NCBI GenBank assembly: GCA_051005875.1
Contig: JBPCIX010000068.1
Span: 1 to 35,990 of the forward strand
Direction: 5' to 3'
Length of the DNA stretch: 35,990 nt
DNA from: JBPCIX01 sp051005875
GTDB lineage: Bacteria > Actinomycetota > CADDZG01 > JAHWKV01
Below, one piece after another: positions 15,454 through 21,885 of this stretch; within the stretch, counting starts at the first letter, position 1; each line of letters begins with the position of its first letter. The notes below the pieces were generated by a model, which worked only from the letters and a program-made list of their open reading frames with translations, was not told the origin of the DNA and searched no databases. The position numbers were made by a program, and so were the translations under genes.

Positions 15454-16478
15454 CAGCCGAAAAAGACCTCAGCGACCGAATATAGGTCGTCGCCCACCGT
15501 CTTTGGATTGCCCGCCGCCTCGGCAAGCGACACGAGCGAAATCTCGGCCCCCCTTAGGGCCACCATCATGCCGTCGCTGCCCGCATGGACGGCTTCAACC
15601 GCGGCAACCCCAAACCTGGTGCCGAGTACGCGATCAAATGCGGTGGGCGAACCCCCGCGTTGAACATGGCCGAGCACTGTGACCCGTGTTTCATAGCCTG
15701 TCCGGGCTTCCAACTCCTTCCCCAGGGCCGAACCCACCCCGCCAAGCCGTGGATGGCCGAATGCGTCCAGTCCGTCGGACTGGAGATTCAAATGTCCTTC
15801 TTTGGGGGTAGCGCCCTCAGCCGCGACAACGATCGAGAATCTCTGGCCGGATTCGTGGCGACGTTTTAGCCGAGCAGCAATTTCATCCACATCGAAGGGC
15901 CGCTCTGGAATAAGCACGACATCGGCGCCGCCTGCCATCCCGGCGTGGATGGCAATCCAACCGGCGTGGCGGCCCATTACCTCGCAAACCATCACCCTGT
16001 GGTGTGATTCCGCTGTTGTATGCAGCCGGTCGATGGCCTCGGTTGCAATGGTTATGGCTGAATCGAATCCAAATGTGTAGTCGGTGCCCGAGAGGTCGTT
16101 GTCGATAGTTTTGGGAACCCCAACGACCCGCACCCCTTCGGCGCCCAGTTTGGCGCCAACACCGAGAGTGTCCTCGCCCCCAATCGGAATCAGCCACTCG
16201 ATAGACTCGGCGGCCAGGTGTTTGCGAATCCCTTCCAGGCCCCCCTCCTGCTTAAACGGATTCGTTCGAGAAGTTCCAAGAATCGTGCCGCCTTTATGAA
16301 GGATGCCGCGAGTATTTTCGCGGTCGAGCGGCACGAAGTCGCCGACAATGAGGCCCTTCCAACCGTCCTTGAAGCCAACAATCTCGTCGGAGTATTCCGA
16401 ACCTTTTCTTACAATCGCTCGAATTACTGCATTTAGACCGGGGCAATCTCCCCCGCCGGTAAGTACGCCTATTTTCAT
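15453..16478 (-). CDS. 6-phosphofructokinase, probably pyrophosphate-dependent
   Basis: 341 residues of the PFK family (actinobacterial group with A. methanolica PPi-PFK). Nucleotide/PPi site LTGGGDCPGLNAVIR (6-20), GGEDT (100-104) and PKTIDNDLSGTDYTFGFDSA (122-141). Where ATP enzymes have Gly in GGDGS and in PGTIDND, this protein has Asp103 and Lys123, the pair known to mark pyrophosphate-dependent enzymes. MGRHAGWIA and EGATPKEG are also present. ATG 16478 directly follows a TAA stop of a 21-codon mini-ORF, and its own stop overlaps ltaE. The phosphoryl donor is predicted from two residues only. Confidence 0.94.
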   Translation of the reverse strand: MKIGVLTGGGDCPGLNAVIRAIVRKGSEYSDEIVGFKDGWKGLIVGDFVPLDRENTRGILHKGGTILGTSRTNPFKQEGGLEGIRKHLAAESIEWLIPIGGEDTLGVGAKLGAEGVRVVGVPKTIDNDLSGTDYTFGFDSAITIATEAIDRLHTTAESHHRVMVCEVMGRHAGWIAIHAGMAGGADVVLIPERPFDVDEIAARLKRRHESGQRFSIVVAAEGATPKEGHLNLQSDGLDAFGHPRLGGVGSALGKELEARTGYETRVTVLGHVQRGGSPTAFDRVLGTRFGVAAVEAVHAGSDGMMVALRGAEISLVSLAEAAGNPKTVGDDLYSVAEVFFG

Positions 16479-16544
16479 TTAGACAGAGTAGCCGAGCATT
16501 TCATCGGACGGCCCATTTAGCCGAGCTTTCCCCGGACGGCCCAT
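16479..16544 (-). CDS. 21-codon mini-ORF filling the plsC-pfk gap
   Basis: ATG 16544 directly follows the plsC stop (TAAATG), and its TAA (16481-16479) directly precedes the pfk ATG (TAAATG), so the frame exactly spans the gap. The peptide MGRPGKARLNGPSDEMLGYSV repeats the plsC C-terminus (PSDEMLG). It is built from tandem copies of the plsC 3' end. It may only serve to couple translation, or be a by-product of the duplication. No homology is claimed. Confidence 0.35.
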   Translation of the reverse strand: MGRPGKARLNGPSDEMLGYSV

Positions 16545-16568
16545 TTAGCCGAGCATTTCATCGGACGG
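16489..16568. repeat. 28-29 bp tandem repeat derived from the plsC 3' end
   Basis: Three copies start at 16489, 16518 and 16546 with the core TAGCCGAGC...CGGACGG; the first and third are near-identical and the middle one has TTTCCC in place of ATTTCAT. The third copy is the end of the plsC coding sequence, including its stop, and the other two lie in the gap to pfk. Confidence 0.92.
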
Positions 16569-17261
16569 TCGCCGGTAATCCTCGGGGGCAATGTCGGGAG
16601 GAAGTTTTATAGCGTACTGATCCACGTATTGCTGACCCGACAAAGTCATAATCTGGAACATTATCTCGTCCGTAAACGCCCGCACGATCGAATCATTCTC
16701 ATTTTTCCCTAAAAAACGACTGAAGTCTATGGGCTTACCAATCTTCACGGTGACCTCACCTGACAACTTTGGGATCCTGGCGCCCTTGGACATCACCGCG
16801 CTACTGCCGATCAGGCCGATGGGAACTACGGGAGCGCCGGATCGAACGGCCAGGCGGCCAACTCCGGTGCGGCCCCTATAGAGCCGGCCATCGGGGGAAC
16901 GAGTTCCCTCGGGATACAGACCCAGCACGCCCCCGGCATCGAGGAGAGCGTGGGCGGCGCTGAGAGCGTCATCGCCGCCGCCCTTTGCTTGCCGGTCAAC
17001 CGGGATCATTCCGAGCCCCCTGAAGAACCACACCGTCTTCCATGAGTCAAAGTATTCAGCTTTAGTGAGGTAGACGATCCGTCTTGGCAGAATCAATGGG
17101 ATCCAGATCGAATCCATAAACGAGGTGTGGTTGGCCACAACAATGACCGGACCATTCGAAGGTAGATTTTCAAGCCCCTCAACCTGGATCTGATAAAGAC
17201 GCCGAAGCAATGGCGACAAGATCCATCTAAAAGTTCGGTACAGGAAGGCGCCTTTGCCCAT
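16545..17261 (-). CDS. plsC: 1-acyl-sn-glycerol-3-phosphate acyltransferase (PlsC family)
   Basis: Transfers an acyl chain to lysophosphatidic acid at the inner membrane face, giving phosphatidic acid. 238 residues with a hydrophobic/basic N-terminus, the catalytic box NHTSFMD (H-x4-D, about 44-50), the GMIPVDR block (about 84-90), the glycerophosphate-binding YPEGTRSPDG (about 117-126) and VVPIGLIG (about 145-152). The product could feed CdsA at 21886-22728. The ATG at 17261 has no clear ribosome site, and a 7-8 bp hairpin begins 18 bp upstream of it, next to a much larger hairpin element. The last codons are duplicated downstream. Confidence 0.93.
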   Translation of the reverse strand: MGKGAFLYRTFRWILSPLLRRLYQIQVEGLENLPSNGPVIVVANHTSFMDSIWIPLILPRRIVYLTKAEYFDSWKTVWFFRGLGMIPVDRQAKGGGDDALSAAHALLDAGGVLGLYPEGTRSPDGRLYRGRTGVGRLAVRSGAPVVPIGLIGSSAVMSKGARIPKLSGEVTVKIGKPIDFSRFLGKNENDSIVRAFTDEIMFQIMTLSGQQYVDQYAIKLPPDIAPEDYRRPSDEMLG

Positions 17262-17278
17262 ATGTGATTTCAGGATAT

Positions 17279-17296
17279 CAGGGCACCAGTGCCCTG
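17279..17296. repeat. Small palindrome upstream of plsC
   Basis: CAGGGCACCAGTGCCCTG forms a 7-8 bp stem with a 2-4 base loop. It abuts the larger inverted-repeat element and lies 18 bp before the plsC start on the minus strand, where it could affect plsC expression. Confidence 0.75.
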
Positions 17297-17448
17297 ACCA
17301 CTAACGTTTGCGTGGTTTGGGGCGCGTGAGGTGGTGCCAGGCAAGGCCGCAGGGAGTCCGAATACCGGAACCGTATTGGGGGGACCGAGAACGCAGCATG
17401 GCGCCGCCTCACGCCGCCAAACACCCCAAAGGTTGGTGGTCATGGCAC
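17289..17448 (+). ncRNA. Long hairpin element, candidate structured RNA or MITE-like repeat
   Basis: An almost continuous inverted repeat occupies the plsC-aminotransferase gap. Outer arms 17289-17312 and 17425-17448 match at 20 of 24 positions. A central stem 17326-17339 with 17399-17412 is 14 consecutive pairs. The inside holds GTCC 17356 / GGAC 17382 and AATAC 17361 / GTATT 17373 around a 7-base loop. Three stem pairs (two in the 14-pair stem, one in the outer stem) are U.G when read as plus-strand RNA but A.C on the minus strand, so the fold favours a plus-strand transcript. It does not contain the SRP RNA tip motif, nor any tRNA, RNase P, tmRNA or riboswitch signature I know. The right end overlaps the aminotransferase stop. 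Confidence 0.6.
17291..17312 (+). repeat. Dispersed 22-bp repeat, copy 2 (left arm of hairpin element)
   Basis: Identical over 22 bases to 8215-8236. A diverged inverted copy (20 of 24 matches over the extended arm) lies at 17425-17448, where its TGA is the stop codon of the minus-strand aminotransferase. Confidence 0.85.
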
Positions 17449-18615
17449 TATGTCGAAGGCTTTTTTGATCCCGCGGGTGGCCTGCTTAATTCGCTGTTCA
17501 TTCTCCACCAGGGCGAAGCGAACGAATGCGTCGCCCGCCTTCCCGAATCCGACCCCGGGCGACACGGCAACCTTAGCCTCTCGGATAAGGAACTTGGCAA
17601 ATTCAAGCGAGCCCATTGCGGCGAATTTTTCAGGAATCGGCGCCCAGGCGAACATCGTTGCCGGGGGTACGGGAATTTCCCAGCCGATCCTGGATAGGCT
17701 GGTCACCAAGGCATCCCTACGGCCCCGATAGATTTCCCGAATTTCCTTGGGTGCCTCCAAAACTTCGTTTAAGGCAATGATTCCGGCAATCTGCACCGGC
17801 TGAAATACACCGTAATCGAGATACGACTTCAAGCTGCCCAGAGCCTTCACCACCTCCGAATTACCACACATGAACGCCAGTCGCCAACCGGCCATGGAAT
17901 ACGACTTCGACATCGAAAAAATCTCAACGCCGCATTCCTTAGCGCCCTTGACCTGAAGAAGCGAAGGCGCCATTTCCGCATCAAATACCAGATCGGCATA
18001 AGCCATGTCATGCACAATCATCACCCCGGCCTTTTGGGCAAATGCCACCAACCTCTCGAAGAACTCGAGATCCACCGTCACGGTTGTTGGGTTGTGCGGA
18101 AACGAGACGATAATCACCCGCGGCGGCGGAGAAGTGTTCTCGAAGGCTTCAGTCAGATTCTTGAAAAAATCGGCGTCCAGCGACAGCGGGACCCGCTGAA
18201 CGTTGGCGCCTGCGAGCATGGGAGCATATGTATGAATAGGATACGTAGGCTCTGGAACCAAGCACGAATCGCCCGGGCCCAACAGCACCCACATTAAATG
18301 GCTCAGGCCCTCCTTAGCGCCTATCGTGGCAAGGGCCTCGGTATCTGGGTCGAGCTGCACGTCGTAGCGACGGTCGTACCAATCCACTATCGCACTGCGA
18401 AGCTTGGGTATTCCACGAGAAGCCGAGTAGCGGTGGTTGCGCGGATTGCGGGCCGCCTCGATCAATTTCTCGACTATCGGCTCCGGTGTTGGGATGTCGG
18501 GATTGCCCATGCCGAGATCGATAATGTCGTCTCCGGCCCGCCTGGCGACCGCCTTCAATTCGTTCACGACGGCGAAGACGTAAGGGGGAAACCGGTCGAT
18601 CCTACGAAATTCCAT
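17440..18615 (-). CDS. Class I/II PLP aminotransferase (AlaC-like)
   Basis: 391 residues, close to the AlaC/YfdZ group, which makes alanine from pyruvate and glutamate. Motifs: DLGMGNPDIPTP (33-44), RYSASRGIPKLR (62-73), PEPTYPIH (121-128), SFPHNPTT (171-178), VHDMAYADLVFD (201-212), the PLP lysine in FSMSKSYSMAGWR (Lys237) and FVRFALVENEQRI near the C-terminus. The ATG at 18615 is preceded on its own strand by a C-rich leader (G-tracts on the plus strand). Substrate specificity is uncertain; related enzymes include LL-diaminopimelate and aspartate aminotransferases. Confidence 0.9.
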   Translation of the reverse strand: MEFRRIDRFPPYVFAVVNELKAVARRAGDDIIDLGMGNPDIPTPEPIVEKLIEAARNPRNHRYSASRGIPKLRSAIVDWYDRRYDVQLDPDTEALATIGAKEGLSHLMWVLLGPGDSCLVPEPTYPIHTYAPMLAGANVQRVPLSLDADFFKNLTEAFENTSPPPRVIIVSFPHNPTTVTVDLEFFERLVAFAQKAGVMIVHDMAYADLVFDAEMAPSLLQVKGAKECGVEIFSMSKSYSMAGWRLAFMCGNSEVVKALGSLKSYLDYGVFQPVQIAGIIALNEVLEAPKEIREIYRGRRDALVTSLSRIGWEIPVPPATMFAWAPIPEKFAAMGSLEFAKFLIREAKVAVSPGVGFGKAGDAFVRFALVENEQRIKQATRGIKKAFDIVP

Positions 18616-18638
18616 ACGCTATTGTATTTGGCCGGGCT

Positions 18639-18671
18639 GGGAGGGGGGATTCGGGGGGGGATTAGGGGGGG
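18639..18671 (+). repeat. G-tract repeat (potential G-quadruplex)
   Basis: Four G-runs of 3-8 bases separated by A, ATTC and ATTA lie on the plus strand between the metallochaperone stop and the aminotransferase start. This meets the usual four-tract G-quadruplex pattern. The plus strand is the template for the flanking minus-strand genes. The G-run-plus-ATT(A/C) units look like slippage of a roughly 12-base unit. Confidence 0.8.
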
Positions 18672-18673
18672 AA

Positions 18674-18886
18674 TTAGCTGGAGGCTATGTCGTAGCCTTG
18701 CCCTTCTATGGTCGTGGCAATAACCGCCAGATCCAGCTTTGAGTCGTCGAAGGTTACGCTTACATCTTTGCTTTCGAGGTTCACCTTTACGCTGTCGACT
18801 CCCTCGAGCACGCCGACGGCGCCCTCGATTGAGGAAACACAATGACCGCAATGTACTTCGGGTACCGACAAGACTGCTTCAGTCAT
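18674..18886 (-). CDS. Heavy-metal-associated (CopZ-like) metallochaperone
   Basis: 70 residues forming a single HMA ferredoxin-like domain. The metal-binding loop is VHCGHCVSSIEGAV, with CxxC at Cys13 and Cys16, followed by GVDSVKVNLESKDVSVTFD and IEGQGYDIAS, as in CopZ and Atx1. It likely carries Cu(I) in the cytoplasm. No copper ATPase is nearby, so the partner is unknown; the only other copper protein in the window is the cupredoxin at 3001. Upstream lie three GAGTRCTY repeats at 14-15 bp spacing that may be an operator. Confidence 0.92.
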   Translation of the reverse strand: MTEAVLSVPEVHCGHCVSSIEGAVGVLEGVDSVKVNLESKDVSVTFDDSKLDLAVIATTIEGQGYDIASS

Positions 18887-18903
18887 TTTTCGCTCATTTC
18901 TTT

Positions 18904-18940
18904 GAGTGCTTTTCTTCTGAGTGCTCTTTTTTGAGTACTC
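18904..18940 (-). promoter_or_regulatory. Three direct GAGTRCTY repeats upstream of the metallochaperone gene
   Basis: GAGTGCTT at 18904, GAGTGCTC at 18919 and GAGTACTC (a perfect palindrome) at 18933 are spaced 15 and 14 bp apart and occupy nearly all of the 54-bp gap between the luciferase-like gene stop and the metallochaperone ATG. They could be iterated regulator sites or simple slippage. Confidence 0.45.
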
Positions 18941-19645
18941 TTAATCCATCAATTCCTTAACCATGTTAATTCTCTTTTCGTAAATAGTCGTGTTGGTGGC
19001 CACAACGATGTGTTCGGCCCCCGCCTGCTGCAAGAAGGCCATGTCAAAGTCTCGCCAGGGGCCCGACCATGTCACGGGGAACAATTCTTGCCCCGCCGCC
19101 GCCCGGACACGCTCGGCACGCTCGGGAAACTTCGCCGAAGGACCCCAGTAATTCCACGCGTCGAACCTGCCCACATGATTTATCGTCTCATCACTTTCGC
19201 CGCCAAGCCACAAAGGGACTGTCGGTACTTTTTCACGAAGGGCAGTTACCGTTTGCTCCAATTTCTTGAAGCGAGGTGCTTTTCGTTCAAATTTGATCCC
19301 AAAGGCGTTCTGCTCATCTTTGCTGGTTGAATCTCCCACTCCCAGAGTCAAGGTCAACCTTCCCGGTGCGATTCGATCAAGGCTGGCGGCCATCGCGGCG
19401 GCCACGGCCGGATTCCGGAGCGTGATGCGCTGAACCATGGTCCCGATTTGAATTCTCGAAGTGATTGAAGCCGCAGCCGTAAGTGAGGTCCAGGATTCCA
19501 GAAAGGGCACCTTGGGGTCCGGCCGTTCTTGCAGGTTGTCGACGACCCAGAAGGAATCAAGGCCGGCGTCTTCGGCTAATCGGGCGGCACGCATTAGAAC
19601 CTTTGGATCCTCGGTGTCTTGGGGCAAAATAATCCCGAACTTCAT
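18941..19645 (-). CDS. Luciferase-like (LLM class) flavin/F420 oxidoreductase
   Basis: 234 residues of the bacterial luciferase-like superfamily, which in actinobacteria often uses F420. MKFGIILPQ at the N-terminus, RAARLAEDAGLDSFWVVDN (about 20-38), IQIGTMVQRITLRNPAVAAAMAASLDRIAPGRLTLTLGVG (about 65-104) and VPLWLGGESDETINHVGRFDAWN (about 142-164) follow the family order. It is shorter than the usual 300-350 residues: the insertion region and the last barrel strands are reduced. Its ATG overlaps the stop of the upstream membrane-protein gene by 4 bases (ATGA). Cofactor and substrate are not predictable here. Confidence 0.88.
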   Translation of the reverse strand: MKFGIILPQDTEDPKVLMRAARLAEDAGLDSFWVVDNLQERPDPKVPFLESWTSLTAAASITSRIQIGTMVQRITLRNPAVAAAMAASLDRIAPGRLTLTLGVGDSTSKDEQNAFGIKFERKAPRFKKLEQTVTALREKVPTVPLWLGGESDETINHVGRFDAWNYWGPSAKFPERAERVRAAAGQELFPVTWSGPWRDFDMAFLQQAGAEHIVVATNTTIYEKRINMVKELMD

Positions 19646-20385
19646 GAAACAACCAGCAAGTTCAAGATGAACTGGGCGCCAAGCGCGGTAACTATGGCTA
19701 TGTAGAGAAGGCCGGTGGCCGATTGCGTGGCCTTTTCGGTGATGGTGGCTTTAATCATTGCCCCCAACCCGGCGGTGGCCGCCAGCAACAACAGCCATGT
19801 CCACCAATACGATGAAGATGAAAAAGCGAAAAGACCTCCGGCTACGGTGCCCGCCACGAGTTCGGCGCGAGACGCGAAACCCAGAACGGCCGAGACGGCT
19901 AAGGCGCCAAACAGGATCCAAATGTGCTCGGCCAGTGGGTCGATCGGGAGCCTGGCCTGATTTAAGTACCAGTGTCCGAGCGTCATGGCGTGCGTAACCG
20001 CCCCCATTAGAATTACCCCGGCCAGTGCGTGGCCAATTCCAAATCCGCAGGCTCCGCCGCAAATGGACCAGCCGGAGACGACGACCAACCCAATGCCTGC
20101 CGCCGCAGCCGCCGCGCCTGCAATCCATTCAAGCAGCGGCCGCTGAGAATATACGGACAACAAGAATGCCAGCATCAGCCCCGCAACCCCAAGCGTGAAC
20201 ACCCTAAGCCCTGTGGTGAGCAACCCCGCGACCGCCGCCGTCAGTGGCCACAGAACCCAGGTGGTGGAACGATAGTAGCCACGGTTTACAAACTTGTACC
20301 TGAGGTTCGCTATCCACATGAAGCCAAATGTCCCGATCAGCAGCTGTAGACAGACCAGAACAAAGGCGCCGCCGGGGCCGTGCAA
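19642..20385 (-). CDS. Polytopic membrane protein, unknown function
   Basis: About 247 residues with roughly eight hydrophobic helices and short loops. Notable sequence: SICGGACGFGIGHALAG near the middle, AVTHAMTLGHWYLNQARLPIDPLAEHIWILFGAL after it, and SSYWWTWLLLLAAT. Conserved-looking His residues (GHA, THAMTLGHWYL) could bind metal or heme, but no family was recognised. The start is TTG 20385; upstream the frame stays open through a basic stretch (KPTKTRKLRRL) without a canonical start codon. Coupled (ATGA) to the luciferase-like gene, so the two may act together. Confidence 0.75.
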   Translation of the reverse strand: MHGPGGAFVLVCLQLLIGTFGFMWIANLRYKFVNRGYYRSTTWVLWPLTAAVAGLLTTGLRVFTLGVAGLMLAFLLSVYSQRPLLEWIAGAAAAAAGIGLVVVSGWSICGGACGFGIGHALAGVILMGAVTHAMTLGHWYLNQARLPIDPLAEHIWILFGALAVSAVLGFASRAELVAGTVAGGLFAFSSSSYWWTWLLLLAATAGLGAMIKATITEKATQSATGLLYIAIVTALGAQFILNLLVVS

Positions 20386-20404
20386 TCGTCTGAGTTTTCT
20401 GGTC

Positions 20405-20797
20405 TTAGTCGGCTTGGTCGATGATCTCGCCCGAGAAGATCTTTTGTTTCACGCCATCCGGAACGAATTTCGTCACGGTGGCAAGAATTCCTCTGATCTT
20501 TTCCAGGACATCCTCATCGCCGTCCCAGTGCTCGGCCAAAACCTCCGGAGACACTCGATTAACCATGGCATCCAAGCCGAGAGCCACAAGTACGAGGTCA
20601 TCGACTTGCCCGATGCCCGGAAGAAAGTCGGGTATGAAATCAACGGGTAGAAGCAAATAAGCAGCGATCCCCCCGAAGATAAGTTTATTCTTGCGGGGCA
20701 CCCTGGGGTCTCGAGCCAGCTTCAACAGCAACTTTCCGAGGTTGGGGATGGCCTTCAAGGTATTGCTCAACCAATCCATCAGCTCAGTCCTTTCCAT
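20405..20797 (-). CDS. DUF1232 (YkvA-like) family protein
   Basis: 130 residues. The signature YLLLPVDFIPDFLPGIGQVDDLVLVALGL (about 47-75) is the DUF1232 core. It is preceded by KLARDPRVPRKNKLIFGGIA and followed by a charged C-terminal helix region (HWDGDEDVLEKIRGILATVTKFVPDGVKQKIF). The core contains one or two hydrophobic segments and is probably membrane-associated. Function unknown. The stop lies 20 bp from the downstream membrane-protein start. Confidence 0.9.
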   Translation of the reverse strand: MERTELMDWLSNTLKAIPNLGKLLLKLARDPRVPRKNKLIFGGIAAYLLLPVDFIPDFLPGIGQVDDLVLVALGLDAMVNRVSPEVLAEHWDGDEDVLEKIRGILATVTKFVPDGVKQKIFSGEIIDQAD

Positions 20798-20844
20798 GCC
20801 CCAACACTAGTCCCTCGCTGCGCTCGCCGTCTAGGCAGGGCTCT

Positions 20845-20857
20845 CCGCCTTCGGCGG
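20845..20857. repeat. Small GC hairpin in the DUF1232-glucokinase gap
   Basis: CCGCCTTCGGCGG forms a 5-bp stem with a TTC loop (or 4 bp with CTTCG). It lies in the 130-bp gap between two minus-strand genes and has no adjacent T-run. It could be a weak terminator or an interspersed palindrome. Confidence 0.4.
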
Positions 20858-20927
20858 CCTACTTAATGCCGGCACTGACATGCCGGGTGAAACAGCATGA
20901 GTGGGCGAGAACGTGCCGGCTCAGCGC

Positions 20928-21884
20928 TCAACTGTTTCCCGCCAAACCGGCCAGTAAGGCCGCCCCTATGGCCCCCGCGTCGTTACCCAGTTTCGCCTGG
21001 ACGACAGGAGGCGGTGCCACGGTACCCTCAAAAAGGCTTGCAAGAGCCCGGCGAGCCGGGCCGAGAAAAAGTTCGCCGACTTCCGCTACCCCGCCACCTA
21101 TGACGATCATTTCAGGATCGAAAGCATGAGCCAGGCCCACCAAGCCTAAAGCGAGCGAGGCGCCCAACTGTTCAAGGAGCTCCAGCGCAAAATGGTCGCC
21201 GGACTGTGCAGCTTCACCCACCATTGTCCCCGTAATTGCCGCAGCGTCACCCCCGGCAAGCGTCAGCACCTTTGAGTTGCCCGAGTTTGAGCCACCCAGG
21301 GCGATCGCCTTCCGCCGCGCCATCCGCCCCAATGCAGTGCCAGATGCTACGGCTTCGAGGCAGCCGGCCTGGCCGCACGAACAAAGGTGCTCCTCACCCC
21401 CCCGAACGACCATATGGCCGAACTCAGCCGCAAACCCGTTGGCGCCCCGGTATAGCTCGCCGTTGATTATGATGCCGCCTCCCACGCCGGTGCCCACGGT
21501 CAGCATTATGAAATTTTTTGCCTCCGCGGCAGCCCCCAGGCGCCCTTCAGCCCAAGCGGCCGCATTGGCATCGTTTTCTGTGACCACGCTCACTCCAAAT
21601 CGATCCGCAATCTGGTCCCTTATATCGGAGTCAATCTCCCGAACATTGGGTGCAAAAGCGACCTTACCCGTTGCGCTTTCAACAAAGCCCGCGATGGCGA
21701 GCCCTATAGCGCCCAGTCCATAAGGGCATTGCTGCTGGAGCTGTTCGATCATCTCCACCAGCACGTCGCCGCTAGAGATGCCCGAGGTTGGTGTTTCCAA
21801 TCTGGCGGCCAGACTGCCGTCTTCGCGGACAACTGCGCCGAGAAGTTTAGTCCCCCCAATGTCTATTCCGATGTTGCAGTTCAG
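20928..21884 (-). CDS. ROK-family glucokinase, probable CTG start
   Basis: Phosphorylates glucose or a related sugar with ATP. About 318 residues if read from CTG 21884: IGIDIGGTKLLGAV (phosphate-1 motif), AIGLAIAGFVE, ENDANAAAWAEGRLGAA, the phosphate-binding TVGTGVGGGIIINGELYRGANG, EFGHMVV and the zinc site LCSCGQAGCLEAVASG, then GGGVAEVGE. The GIDIGGTK motif lies upstream of the first canonical start (TTG 21800), and the open frame above it has no ATG, GTG or TTG. CTG 21884 sits 1 base after the cdsA stop (21886). Apart from this the protein is complete and the family assignment is secure. Sugar specificity is inferred. Confidence 0.92.
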   Translation of the reverse strand: MNCNIGIDIGGTKLLGAVVREDGSLAARLETPTSGISSGDVLVEMIEQLQQQCPYGLGAIGLAIAGFVESATGKVAFAPNVREIDSDIRDQIADRFGVSVVTENDANAAAWAEGRLGAAAEAKNFIMLTVGTGVGGGIIINGELYRGANGFAAEFGHMVVRGGEEHLCSCGQAGCLEAVASGTALGRMARRKAIALGGSNSGNSKVLTLAGGDAAAITGTMVGEAAQSGDHFALELLEQLGASLALGLVGLAHAFDPEMIVIGGGVAEVGELFLGPARRALASLFEGTVAPPPVVQAKLGNDAGAIGAALLAGLAGNS

Positions 21885-21885
21885 A

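Noticed and set aside
17289..17448. SRP RNA (ffs) identification of the hairpin
   Set aside because: The rod shape and size fit, but the conserved domain IV tip (GTCAGG...GGAA...AGCAG) is absent, so it was left as unidentified.
17308..17697. 129-codon plus-strand frame over the hairpin and aminotransferase end
   Set aside because: No domain; produced by the inverted repeat and the antisense of the aminotransferase gene.
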